Of a stretch of 64,000 nucleotides of DNA, positions 36,985-44,626 are shown one piece after another. A program made the position numbers and the translations under genes. The DNA lies in the NCBI RefSeq assembly GCF_015182315.1, contig NZ_PRDL01000001.1:3162001-3226000 (forward strand). The letters are read 5' to 3'. Source of the stretch: Cellvibrio polysaccharolyticus. Its GTDB lineage: Bacteria > Pseudomonadota > Gammaproteobacteria > Pseudomonadales > Cellvibrionaceae. The notes below the pieces were generated by a model. That model saw only the letters and a list, made by a program, of their open reading frames with translations. It had not been told where the DNA came from and ran no database searches. Every line of letters begins with the position of its first letter. Position 1 is the first letter of the stretch.

Positions 36985-37455
36985 ATGGTTTTCAGCATGT
37001 TGCAGTCATTACGATTTATTGCCGAGCAAGTTGTTTGGCAGGAGGTGCCGGGAGAGGTTTCTCTGGCGTTTACGGTTAGTGGTTGCCCACTTCGCTGCCC
37101 CGGTTGCCACAGTAGTGACAGTTGGGATGCGCAACAGGGTTTGTTGCTTACTGACAACTATCTGCAACAGCGTATTACACAGTATGAAAACCTGATTACC
37201 TGTGTGTTGTTTTTTGGTGGCGAGTGGCGGCCGGAGGCGTTGTTGCCGCTGCTGAAGTTGTGCCGGGCTGCAGGGTTGCATACCTGCCTTTATAGCGGAC
37301 TGGATGCAGTTGCCGAACCAATAACAGCGCAACTGACATTTTTGAAAACCGGCCCCTGGATCAGAGAGCTGGGCGGGCTTGATAGTCCGACAACCAATCA
37401 GGTTTTTACCGACTTGCGGACAGGAAAATCACTTAACCATCTATTTCTTTCATAA
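36985..37455 (+). CDS. nrdG: Anaerobic ribonucleotide reductase-activating protein (radical SAM)
   Basis: 156 residues. The radical SAM cluster motif is CPLRCPGC (Cys34, 38, 41), preceded by EVSLAFTVSG. FFGGEWRPEALLPLLKLCRAAGLHTCLYSG follows, the usual NrdG core. It generates the glycyl radical on NrdD using S-adenosylmethionine under anaerobic conditions. ATG at 36985 has a weak ribosome binding site; the next in-frame ATG (36997) is an alternative. It precedes nrdD by 85 bp, the reverse of the enterobacterial nrdD-nrdG order. FNR and NarL-type sites lie upstream. Confidence 0.92.
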   Translation: MVFSMLQSLRFIAEQVVWQEVPGEVSLAFTVSGCPLRCPGCHSSDSWDAQQGLLLTDNYLQQRITQYENLITCVLFFGGEWRPEALLPLLKLCRAAGLHTCLYSGLDAVAEPITAQLTFLKTGPWIRELGGLDSPTTNQVFTDLRTGKSLNHLFLS

Positions 37456-37540
37456 GTTTCACGGCTTTATCGTGCACGGGAAGCACTGCTAACAAAGGCA
37501 GTTTTTCAGAGTTTCCCAACTACATCTCAGGAGAGCAAAA

Positions 37541-39373
37541 ATGCTGGCATTAGACCCCAACCAGATTGACCATAAACTGAATTTCATTAGCAACTATCTT
37601 AGCGCCGAGAATGCGGCGGATGGCTCTACGATGGACGCCAACGCCAACGTGACGCAAAAGAATATCGCCACGCTCGAAACCGAGTTGATGAAAGATTATT
37701 TTGTGCAGGTAAACCGTTCGCTGGTGAGCAAGAAAATTGCAGAGTTGTTTGGTGATGACCTGGCTCGCGAATATCACCGTCAAATTGAGAACCACGAAAT
37801 TTACGTGCACGACGAAACCAGCCTTAAGCCTTATTGCGTGTCTTTAACCATGTATCCGTTTTTACATGACGGTCTGGTGAAATTGGGAGGCGAGTCAAAA
37901 GCGCCACGACATCTGGAATCTTTCTGCGGCAGCTTTGTTAACCTGGTGTTTGCGGTAAGTGCGCAATTTGCCGGTGCTGTCGCCACCGTAGAATTTCTTA
38001 CCTACTTTGATTATTTCGCCCGCCGCGATTACGGTGATAGTTACTTGCTCACTCATGGCAAGGAAATCCGCAACCATTTACAACACGTGGTTTACGCGCT
38101 TAATCAGCCGGCTGCGGCCAGAGGCTACCAGAGCGTGTTCTGGAACATTTCTGTCTATGACGAACATTACTTTGATTCCATGTTTGGCAACTTTGTATTC
38201 CCGGACTTTAGCGCACCCAAGTGGTCATCTGTAGCGGCACTGCAAGACTTTTTCCTGAGCTGGTTTAACCTGGAGCGCACCAAAGCCATTCTCACCTTCC
38301 CGGTGGTTACGGTTGCCATGTTGACCGATAACGGGCAATGCAAGAGTCAGAAGTTCGCCCGCAATATTGCCCGCGAACTGGCAGACGGCAATTCCTTTTT
38401 TATGTACCTTTCTGATAACGCCGATTCCCTGGCATCCTGCTGCCGTTTACGCAGTGAAATCAGTGATAACACCTTCTCTTACACGCTGGGCGCTGGCGGT
38501 GTCGCAACCGGCTCTATTAACGTGATCACGCTGAATATGAACCGCCTGATTCAGGATGGCCGCGACCTGGCAACCGAAGTGGATAAAGTACAACGTTACC
38601 AGGTTGCTTACCGGGCCTTGATGGAAAGCTACCAGGCTGCCGGATTACTCAGTGTCTACGATGCCGGTTTTATCAGTATGGATAAACAATTTCTTACCAT
38701 CGGTATTAATGGCATGGTAGAAGCTGCCGAGTCAGTGGGTCTGGTTGCTGGTAACAACCCGGAATACATCGAATTTGTACAGCGAAATTTAAAAGTAATT
38801 TTCGATGCGAACAAAAAAGCCAAACAACAATGGGGCTATATGTTCAATACCGAATTTGTACCTGCCGAGAACCTGGGCGTTAAAAACGCCAAGTGGGATC
38901 GCGCTGACGGTTATGCGGTACCGAGAGATTGCTACAACTCCTACTTTTACGCAGTAGAAGATGACGAGACCAATGCTTTGGATAAACTGGTTTTACATGG
39001 TCGCGAGCTGGTTGATTATTTGGATGGCGGTTCCGCATTGCATTTGAACCTTGAAGAGTCTATTAGCACCGAAGGTTATTTGTCGTTGATTAATATGGCG
39101 GCTCGTACCGGTTGTAATTATTTTTGCATTAACGTGAAAATTACAATTTGTAACAATTGCGCGCACATTGATAAGCGGACTTTGCAGGCTTGTTCTGCGT
39201 GCCAGTCAAAGGATATTGATTATGCGACTCGGGTTATTGGTTATTTGAAGCGGGTTTCTGCGTTTAGTAAAGGAAGAAGGAAAGAGCATGGACTGCGCCA
39301 TTACCATCGTCAGCCACAGCAGGCGACGGCAGTGCCCCGGAAGGTAGAGTCTACTCGAATTGCAGCTGTGTAA
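37541..39373 (+). CDS. nrdD: Anaerobic ribonucleoside-triphosphate reductase (class III)
   Basis: 610 residues, about 100 shorter than E. coli NrdD (712): the N-terminal ATP-cone regulatory domain is missing, and the sequence starts directly with LDPNQIDHKLNFISNYLSAE and NANVTQKNIATLETELMKDYF. The catalytic core has LKPYCVSLTMYPFL, CGSFVNLVF and SLASCCRLRSE. The C-terminal zinc site has CNNC and CSAC, and the glycyl radical motif is RVIGYLKRVSAFSKGRRKEH (Gly567). A tail of about 25 basic, His/Gln-rich residues extends beyond the usual end. It reduces NTPs to dNTPs without O2. RBS: CAGGAGAGCAAAA before ATG. Confidence 0.93.
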   Translation: MLALDPNQIDHKLNFISNYLSAENAADGSTMDANANVTQKNIATLETELMKDYFVQVNRSLVSKKIAELFGDDLAREYHRQIENHEIYVHDETSLKPYCVSLTMYPFLHDGLVKLGGESKAPRHLESFCGSFVNLVFAVSAQFAGAVATVEFLTYFDYFARRDYGDSYLLTHGKEIRNHLQHVVYALNQPAAARGYQSVFWNISVYDEHYFDSMFGNFVFPDFSAPKWSSVAALQDFFLSWFNLERTKAILTFPVVTVAMLTDNGQCKSQKFARNIARELADGNSFFMYLSDNADSLASCCRLRSEISDNTFSYTLGAGGVATGSINVITLNMNRLIQDGRDLATEVDKVQRYQVAYRALMESYQAAGLLSVYDAGFISMDKQFLTIGINGMVEAAESVGLVAGNNPEYIEFVQRNLKVIFDANKKAKQQWGYMFNTEFVPAENLGVKNAKWDRADGYAVPRDCYNSYFYAVEDDETNALDKLVLHGRELVDYLDGGSALHLNLEESISTEGYLSLINMAARTGCNYFCINVKITICNNCAHIDKRTLQACSACQSKDIDYATRVIGYLKRVSAFSKGRRKEHGLRHYHRQPQQATAVPRKVESTRIAAV

Positions 39374-39399
39374 GATAGAGTGAGAGGCTGATCTCTGTC

Positions 39400-39513
39400 C
39401 GTTTGTCATTGGAGGGGGAGGCAGTTCCAAAAGCGCATAAATACATCCTTGTAGCTCCGACGGGTCATCCCTGACCCGACGGTTTTGGAACTGCCTCCCC
39501 CTCCAACGCCAAA
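39400..39513. repeat. Modular palindromic element, copy 3 (basic form, reverse orientation)
   Basis: Arms 39400-39431 and 39482-39513 (32 bp, 2 mismatches), outer GTTTGTCATTGG, with the variable segment GGGGGAGGCAG complemented exactly in the other arm, and inner TTCCAAAA. On the minus strand the interior is the hairpin CGGGTCA-GGGA-TGACCCG followed by GAGCTACAAGGATGTATT. No extra module. It lies just after nrdD. Confidence 0.88.
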
Positions 39514-39605
39514 CTGGTTTGGTGCTTCCAGTTACACATTCCAGAAAAAACCAGACACCGAAAAGCCGTGACACAAACCCCAAGCCCAATTTCGGCATAG
39601 TGTGA

Positions 39606-39710
39606 GTTTGGCATTGGGGTGTTGGTTCCAAAACTGTCGAGTCAGGGATGACTCGTCAGAGCTACAGGATGTATTCATGCGTTTTTGGAACCAACACCCC
39701 AATGCCAAAC
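39606..39710. repeat. Modular palindromic element, copy 4 (basic form, forward orientation)
   Basis: Arms 39606-39633 and 39683-39710 are perfect 28-bp inverted repeats, with the variable segment GGTGTTGG. The interior reads CTGTCGAGTCA-GGGA-TGACTCG then GAGCTACAGGATGTATTCAT. It is an inverted partner of copy 3, 92 bp away, and ends 17 bp before the ubiT stop. Confidence 0.88.
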
Positions 39711-39726
39711 GTCTGAATGGCACCTA

Positions 39727-40272
39727 CTATTTATTCCACATTTTCCAGCTTCTCAGTCCAACCGAATTATCAGCCATATCTTCCGGTTCTTCTTCCAACA
39801 ACTCCACCACCTGCATCAATAGGTTATACACAGGCTTATGCAGCAAACTCGCTGCATCCAGTCTATCGAGAAAGTTTTTCAACGATAAACCCAGGTCTGT
39901 GTCTCCTGTCACTGACAAACGGCGCCGAAAAAAGAGTGTATCCGGGTCTGCTTTGCCGGTTATTAATAGCAATAAATCCAGCGTATTCGCGCGAAAGCAC
40001 ACATCACCTTTTGATTTATCCAGAGAAGCAAGAATACGCTGATTAGCCAACGTCACAGAAAACTCCAGTTCCAGATCAGTAACCTGAATAACCACATGGC
40101 GATTTTTTAGAAAATCCAGATTGCCAGCATTCACTTCTTTTTTAAAAATTCGATTCAGCCAAAACGCAATAGAAGCAGAAACAACAGGTGCTGGCGAGCG
40201 GGATAAGCAGAACCTCAAGCCCGGTGGTAATTTTTCTACCACTTTGCGCATAACTCTTCTGTGTTGCAGCAT
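39727..40272 (-). CDS. ubiT: UbiT: SCP2-domain factor for O2-independent ubiquinone synthesis
   Basis: 181 residues from the ATG at 40272 (MLQHRRVMRKVVEKLPPGL), with GAGAGGTATAACAG before it; the frame runs further back past the ubiU promoter, which is unlikely to be translated. The SCP2 sterol-carrier fold is recognisable and close to E. coli UbiT/YhbT: LDFLKNRHVVIQVTDLEL, LLLITGKADPDTLFFRRRLSVTGDTDLGLSLKNFLD. UbiT binds lipid intermediates and works with UbiU and UbiV in the anaerobic ubiquinone pathway. It is divergent from ubiU-ubiV. Confidence 0.92.
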   Translation of the reverse strand: MLQHRRVMRKVVEKLPPGLRFCLSRSPAPVVSASIAFWLNRIFKKEVNAGNLDFLKNRHVVIQVTDLELEFSVTLANQRILASLDKSKGDVCFRANTLDLLLLITGKADPDTLFFRRRLSVTGDTDLGLSLKNFLDRLDAASLLHKPVYNLLMQVVELLEEEPEDMADNSVGLRSWKMWNK

Positions 40273-40378
40273 TCTGTTATACCTCTCTATTAAAAATGAT
40301 ACTGTTGCCAGCCATAAAATAGTACCCGCTTGCAGTCGGAAAAAATTATTTTTCTGAAAATTTAAAGAGGTAACCCAC

Positions 40379-41374
40379 ATGGAACTGCTCTGCCCCGCAG
40401 GCAGCATGCCCGCGCTGAAAGCAGCTTTGGATAACGGTGCTGATGCCATTTATGTTGGTTTGCGCAACGATACCAATGCCCGAAACTTTTCCGGTTTGAA
40501 TTTAACCAAAGAAGATTTACAGCAAGCTGTAAATCTGGTGCATAAGCACAAACGTCGTTTGCATGTTGCCATTAACACCTTTGCCCAACCTACAGAATTC
40601 AAGCGCTGGCAAAGCGCCGTGGATGATGCAGTGCAAGGTGGCGCTGATGTTTTGATACTGGCGGATATATCGCTGCTGGCTTATGCCGCCGAACGCTACC
40701 CGGAGGTTGAGCGGCACCTTTCGGTTCAGGCGTCTGCAACCAATGCAGCGGCTATTGAATTTTATCAGCGCAATTATCAGGTGAGTCGCGTGGTGTTGCC
40801 GCGGGTTTTATCCATGCCACAAGTCGCCGCTATTGCTCGCACTTGCAGCAGCGAGCTGGAAGTGTTTGCTTTCGGTAGCCTTTGCATTATGGCCGAAGGC
40901 CGTTGTTACCTGAGTTCTTACATGACGGGTGAGTCGCCCAATAATTCCGGCGCTTGTTCACCGGCAAAATATGTTCGCTGGGAAGAGCATGATGGCATTC
41001 TGGAATCGCGGCTCAATGATTATTTGATTGACCGTTTTATGCCGGAAGAAAATGCAGGCTACCCTACTCTGTGCAAAGGCCGTTTTAATGTGGGTGAAGC
41101 GCGTTTTCACGTGCTCGAAGAGCCGACCAGTTTGAATACACTTGACCTGCTGCCATCGCTGCATAACGAAGGTATTAAAGCGGTAAAAATTGAAGGCAGA
41201 CAACGCAGCCCGGCTTACATCGCTCAGGTTACGCGGGTATGGCGTTCTGCTATTGATCAGGTATTGGCTAACCCGCAGAGCTATCAGGTCAAGCAGGAAT
41301 GGTCGCAGGTGTTGGCCGGGTTGTCGGAAGGCAGCCAGACAACCCTGGGGGCATTCCACCGCCATTGGCGTTAA
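40379..41374 (+). CDS. ubiU: UbiU: U32-family [4Fe-4S] protein for O2-independent ubiquinone hydroxylation
   Basis: 331 residues, the same length as E. coli UbiU. The four cluster-binding cysteines fall at 169, 176, 193 and 232, exactly as in the E. coli protein (FGSLCIMAEGRCYLSSY, SGACSPAKY, TLCKGRF). N-terminal MELLCPAGSMPALKAALDNGADAIYVGL is typical of U32. With UbiV it forms a complex that hydroxylates the ubiquinone ring using prephenate rather than O2. RBS: AAAGAGGTAACCCAC before ATG. Followed by ubiV after 14 bp. Confidence 0.95.
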   Translation: MELLCPAGSMPALKAALDNGADAIYVGLRNDTNARNFSGLNLTKEDLQQAVNLVHKHKRRLHVAINTFAQPTEFKRWQSAVDDAVQGGADVLILADISLLAYAAERYPEVERHLSVQASATNAAAIEFYQRNYQVSRVVLPRVLSMPQVAAIARTCSSELEVFAFGSLCIMAEGRCYLSSYMTGESPNNSGACSPAKYVRWEEHDGILESRLNDYLIDRFMPEENAGYPTLCKGRFNVGEARFHVLEEPTSLNTLDLLPSLHNEGIKAVKIEGRQRSPAYIAQVTRVWRSAIDQVLANPQSYQVKQEWSQVLAGLSEGSQTTLGAFHRHWR

Positions 41375-41388
41375 CCAGGAAATCTATT

Positions 41389-42270
41389 ATGAAATTCTCT
41401 CTTGGCCCTGTGCTGTATTACTGGCCCAAAGCCACCATGCAAAGCTTTTATCAACAGGCAGCCGCATCCAACGTGGATATTGTTTACCTGGGTGAAACTG
41501 TTTGCCCGAAACGATGCGAGTTGCGCCTGTCGGATTACCTTGAAATTGCCAACCAGCTGCGCGAAGCGGGAAAGCAGGTGGTGTTATCCACAATGACATT
41601 GTTGGAATCGCCCGCCGATTTACGCAGCTTGAAACGCAGTTGCGACAACGGTGAATTTATTATTGAAGCTAACGATATGGGCGCGATTGGTTTACTACAG
41701 GAACGCCAACTGCCGTTTGTTGCCGGTGCCAGCATTAATTGTTACAACCATCAAACGCTGTTACACCTTGTTAAGTTGGGAATGCAACGTTGGTTAATGC
41801 CAGTGGAATTATCACGGGATTGGTTAGCCAGCTTGTTGCAACAACCGGAAGTAATGGCGGTGCGCGACCGCTTTGAGATGGAAGTATTCGGTTTTGGTTA
41901 TTTACCGCTGGCCTGGTCTGCCCGCTGCTTTACTGCACGCTCTGAAAACCGTGCTAAAGATGACTGCGACTTGTGTTGTATTAAATATCCCGAAGGTCGC
42001 GCGGTTAGCACGCAAGAAGGCAAACGCTTATTTACGCTAAACGGCATTCAAACCCAGTCCGGTGGTCGCTACAACCTGGTTAATGAGCTGCATACGATGA
42101 CCGGCCTGGTTGACGTGGTGCGGTTAAGCCCGGAAATTGAAGGCACCTTTGGTTGGCTGGAAAAATTCCGTAACGCTTACAGCAGCAAAAGCAGAACACC
42201 CCTTGATGATATTGATTGCAATGGTTACTGGCACAAAATTGCCGGGATTAAATGCGTCACCTTCCCCTGA
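41389..42270 (+). CDS. ubiV: UbiV: U32-family [4Fe-4S] partner of UbiU
   Basis: 293 residues from the ATG at 41389 (MKFSLGPVLYYWPKATMQSFY), with CCAGGAAATCTATT before it. Conserved cysteines appear at 39 (GETVCPKRCEL), 180 (AWSARCFTAR), 193 and 197 (DDCDLCC), matching E. coli UbiV (39, 180, 193, 197); extra Cys at 43 and 196. It forms a heterodimer with UbiU. The trio ubiT/ubiUV next to nitrogen-oxide genes fits ubiquinone supply for denitrification. Confidence 0.95.
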   Translation: MKFSLGPVLYYWPKATMQSFYQQAAASNVDIVYLGETVCPKRCELRLSDYLEIANQLREAGKQVVLSTMTLLESPADLRSLKRSCDNGEFIIEANDMGAIGLLQERQLPFVAGASINCYNHQTLLHLVKLGMQRWLMPVELSRDWLASLLQQPEVMAVRDRFEMEVFGFGYLPLAWSARCFTARSENRAKDDCDLCCIKYPEGRAVSTQEGKRLFTLNGIQTQSGGRYNLVNELHTMTGLVDVVRLSPEIEGTFGWLEKFRNAYSSKSRTPLDDIDCNGYWHKIAGIKCVTFP

Positions 42271-42291
42271 ATAGGTACCCGTAAAACATTG

Positions 42292-42305
42292 TTGATCAAT
42301 ATCAA
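42292..42305. promoter_or_regulatory. Perfect FNR/Anr box upstream of the DGC-domain gene
   Basis: TTGAT-CAAT-ATCAA is an exact consensus match. It is 64-77 bp upstream of the ATG at 42369 and 22 bp after the ubiV stop, so the downstream gene has its own anaerobic promoter. Confidence 0.85.
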
Positions 42306-42368
42306 AAAGGGCGACAGTTTTCCGGTTAAGCTGATTAAACCCCAAGGTAGAATTATCAGGAGATCAAC

Positions 42369-42779
42369 ATGATCAATGATGAAAAACCTATCGTCTACTC
42401 CTGCTCAGGCTGTTCCAATGTTGCGCAACTGGCTAATGATATTGCGGTAATTATGGATCGTGAAGGGCTGGCAAAGATGTCGTGTATCGCTGGCGTTGGT
42501 GGCGATGTGAAGAAGCTGGTTCGTATTGCAAAATCCGGCAAGGATATTCTGGCCATTGATGGCTGTCGTTTGAACTGCGTTAAAAACACACTGGCGCGCC
42601 ACGGCGTTGAACCCACCTGGCACGTTGAATTAACTGAGTTGGGAATTAAAAAGCGCGAGGGAGAATCCTGCCCTGCCAGTGATTACCACAAGGCCTTGAA
42701 TTATACCTACCAGGCGATGGATCTGATTCCGGTAAAAGATATTACCCCTGCCCCGATGAGGCTTGTAGCGAACAACTAA
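42369..42779 (+). CDS. DGC-domain putative zinc-binding protein, anaerobically expressed
   Basis: 136 residues. The Cys pairs and Asp-Gly-Cys motif of the DGC family (PF08859) are seen: YSCSGCSNVAQLANDIAV, MSCIAGVGGDVKKLVRIAKSG, LAIDGCRLNCVKNTLARHG and a late Cys (GESCPASD). Such proteins are often found near anaerobic respiratory and nitrogen-oxide genes; no biochemical function is established as far as I know. A perfect FNR box and TCAGGAGATCAAC ribosome binding site precede it. It is convergent with nsrR through a shared terminator. Candidate role: metal or Fe-S handling under NO or low O2 (inference). Confidence 0.82.
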   Translation: MINDEKPIVYSCSGCSNVAQLANDIAVIMDREGLAKMSCIAGVGGDVKKLVRIAKSGKDILAIDGCRLNCVKNTLARHGVEPTWHVELTELGIKKREGESCPASDYHKALNYTYQAMDLIPVKDITPAPMRLVANN

Positions 42780-42796
42780 CCGCAGACCACCGGGTC

Positions 42797-42828
42797 AAAA
42801 AGCCACTGCAAAAGCCAGTGGCTTTTTT
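42797..42828. terminator. Bidirectional terminator between the DGC gene and nsrR
   Basis: AAAAGCCACTG and CAGTGGCTTTTTT form a stem with A- and T-runs on both sides, overlapping the nsrR stop by two bases. It serves both convergent genes. Confidence 0.88.
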
Positions 42829-43261
42829 ACATATCCAACAACCGGATCAAAGCCTTGCGCTTCGATCCGGGCAAAAGGTCCGCCAGCGAGTAGCCGTCCA
42901 GCGAACGAAAAAAAGCTTCCAGCGCTTCTGCGAGAATTTTCTTCAAATGACAGGCCGGGGTGATAATGCAAGTGTTATCCCCACCGAAGCACTCCACCAA
43001 TGCAAGATCCTGCTCCATATCCCGCACCAACACGCCTATATTAATGTTCTCCGGGTCGCCATTTAAACGAATACCGCCATTTTTTCCGCGCAAGGCAATC
43101 AGATAGCCTTTGCTATTCAGATCCTGCACTACTTTCATCAAATGGTTTTTGGAAATGTCATAGCTATCGGCAATTTCACGAATGGTCGCCTGTTCATCGC
43201 CTTTCAAGGCGAGATACATAAGCACCCGCAGCGAATAATCTGTGTAGGAAGTAATACGCAT
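42827..43261 (-). CDS. nsrR: NO-responsive Rrf2-family repressor NsrR
   Basis: 144 residues from the ATG at 43261 (MRITSYTDYSLRVLMYLALKG), preceded by ACGAGAGAAAAA. The winged helix (TIREIADSYDISKNHLMKVVQDL) and the GYLIALRGKNGGIRL wing match E. coli NsrR closely. Three cluster cysteines are at 91, 98 and 104 (VECFGGDNTCIITPAC). Its Fe-S cluster is destroyed by NO, releasing repression. It lies 11 bp after nnrS in one unit, and two predicted NsrR operators stand before the NO reductase gene. Confidence 0.93.
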   Translation of the reverse strand: MRITSYTDYSLRVLMYLALKGDEQATIREIADSYDISKNHLMKVVQDLNSKGYLIALRGKNGGIRLNGDPENINIGVLVRDMEQDLALVECFGGDNTCIITPACHLKKILAEALEAFFRSLDGYSLADLLPGSKRKALIRLLDM

Positions 43262-43272
43262 TTTTTCTCTCG

Positions 43273-44451
43273 TTATCCGGGTAAACCGTCCACACGGGGG
43301 CCGGTAAAAATGCTCCAGTACAATCCGGCAAACAGGGCAAAGGCGGCAGTCCAGGCGATAGCGGCGATGGTAAGCCCCCAGCGGTAATCCACCCATTGCA
43401 ATGCGGCCAATACCCGCGCCGATGCCGACAGCGTAATACACCAGTAAATAACCACAGCGAAATCTGGCAACTGCATGGCTCGCCCGGTATGCCCCAAGGC
43501 TACACGGGTCATAAAGCCGAGAATCAGCGTGCCCATGGCACCGGTTCCCATGGCGTGCAACCAGGCACCGCTCGCAACCAGATTAAAAGTCGCCAAACCT
43601 TTAAGCAGCAGCGCGATAGCGATCCAGAAATAACCGAGATGCAAGATCCATAATAAAGGTTCGCTACCCGTGTGCCAGCCTTTCCAGAAAAAACAACGCA
43701 AACCATTGGCAACCGCCGCAATCAATGCAAGGCCGCCAATTGGCCAAGCCACCCCACTGAACTCTGCGGGTATTAATAGTGCAGTAGAAAGGAGTGTTAT
43801 TTTTTCCAGCAACGGAAAAGAAGATGGCCCGTTTGCCAAACCCTCACGGCGAAACCAGTTGGTGGTAAATAAAGGAATAATTCGACCACCAATCACAACC
43901 ATCATGAAGGCAATTAAATTCAATGCCAGCAGTTGACCTTTAATTAGCCAGTTCATTGCGCCGGTAACAAAACCTGTGTGCATTAAGGTATTAGCCAACC
44001 CCAGTACCAAAAGAATAGCACCCAAAACCAGGTTGCGTTTGTTGCCGTATTTCAATAAAACCCGCAATACATAAAAAGCCAGCACATAAAGAAAAAGCCC
44101 ATCAATAATTGCAATAACAAGGATTGGCAACACACCGGATAACCACATAGCAATACGCCCGGCCACCCATAAACTGGCAAGTGCCAGTAACCCGCCATTT
44201 CGCAGTGGCGGCGCGCCGGTCCAGTTGCACATGGCGGTCATCATGAAACCGGCAATGGCCGGGGTTACCAAACCGAATAACATTTCGTGGCTGTGCCAAT
44301 GCAAAGGTGACCAGCTCACTGCCATAGGTATACCACCGAAGAGGTACCCCATCCAGGCGAGCACAATTACCACGCCGTAGATGCCGGTTAGCCAAAAAAA
44401 TACGCGAAAGGGGTAATGCAGCAAGACAAACGATTTAAAAAAGCCATTCAT
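43273..44451 (-). CDS. nnrS: NnrS heme-copper membrane protein (NO tolerance)
   Basis: 392 residues with about 12 membrane helices. NnrS signatures are present: LHWHSHEMLFGLVTPAIAGFMMTAMCNWTG near the N-terminus, MMVVIGGRIIPLFTTNWFRR in the middle, and GAWLHAMGTGAMGTLILGFMTRVALGHTGR toward the end, with the conserved His residues. NnrS relieves NO-derived stress. It is transcribed with nsrR and divergent from the quinol NO reductase; the NsrR sites between them may control both. Confidence 0.93.
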   Translation of the reverse strand: MNGFFKSFVLLHYPFRVFFWLTGIYGVVIVLAWMGYLFGGIPMAVSWSPLHWHSHEMLFGLVTPAIAGFMMTAMCNWTGAPPLRNGGLLALASLWVAGRIAMWLSGVLPILVIAIIDGLFLYVLAFYVLRVLLKYGNKRNLVLGAILLVLGLANTLMHTGFVTGAMNWLIKGQLLALNLIAFMMVVIGGRIIPLFTTNWFRREGLANGPSSFPLLEKITLLSTALLIPAEFSGVAWPIGGLALIAAVANGLRCFFWKGWHTGSEPLLWILHLGYFWIAIALLLKGLATFNLVASGAWLHAMGTGAMGTLILGFMTRVALGHTGRAMQLPDFAVVIYWCITLSASARVLAALQWVDYRWGLTIAAIAWTAAFALFAGLYWSIFTGPRVDGLPG

Positions 44452-44505
44452 GATGATTAGTCACTCCCGCAGCAAGATGTTTTTCATTAACTTCAACAAA
44501 CACAA

Positions 44506-44528
44506 AAGATGCATTTATTTTACATCTT
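44506..44528. promoter_or_regulatory. NsrR operator 1 (11-1-11) upstream of the NO reductase
   Basis: AAGATGCATTT-A-TTTTACATCTT: inverted 11-mers with one central base. The left arm is an exact AAGATGCYTTT-type NsrR half-site except the Y position; the right arm complement is AAGATGTAAAA. It is 99-121 bp before the NO reductase start and 55 bp from the nnrS start. Confidence 0.75.
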
Positions 44529-44531
44529 TAA

Positions 44532-44554
44532 AAGATGCAATTACAATGCATCTT
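44532..44554. promoter_or_regulatory. NsrR operator 2 (11-1-11) upstream of the NO reductase
   Basis: AAGATGCAATT-A-CAATGCATCTT: both outer halves AAGATGCA/TGCATCTT are perfect inverted repeats. It lies three bases after operator 1, giving two tandem operators. Confidence 0.8.
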
Positions 44555-44626
44555 AAGAAAGCCAACCGGCTCAATGATGTGCATCGTTGTAAAGGCTTTC
44601 TATTTCGCAACCGGAGATCAACAATC

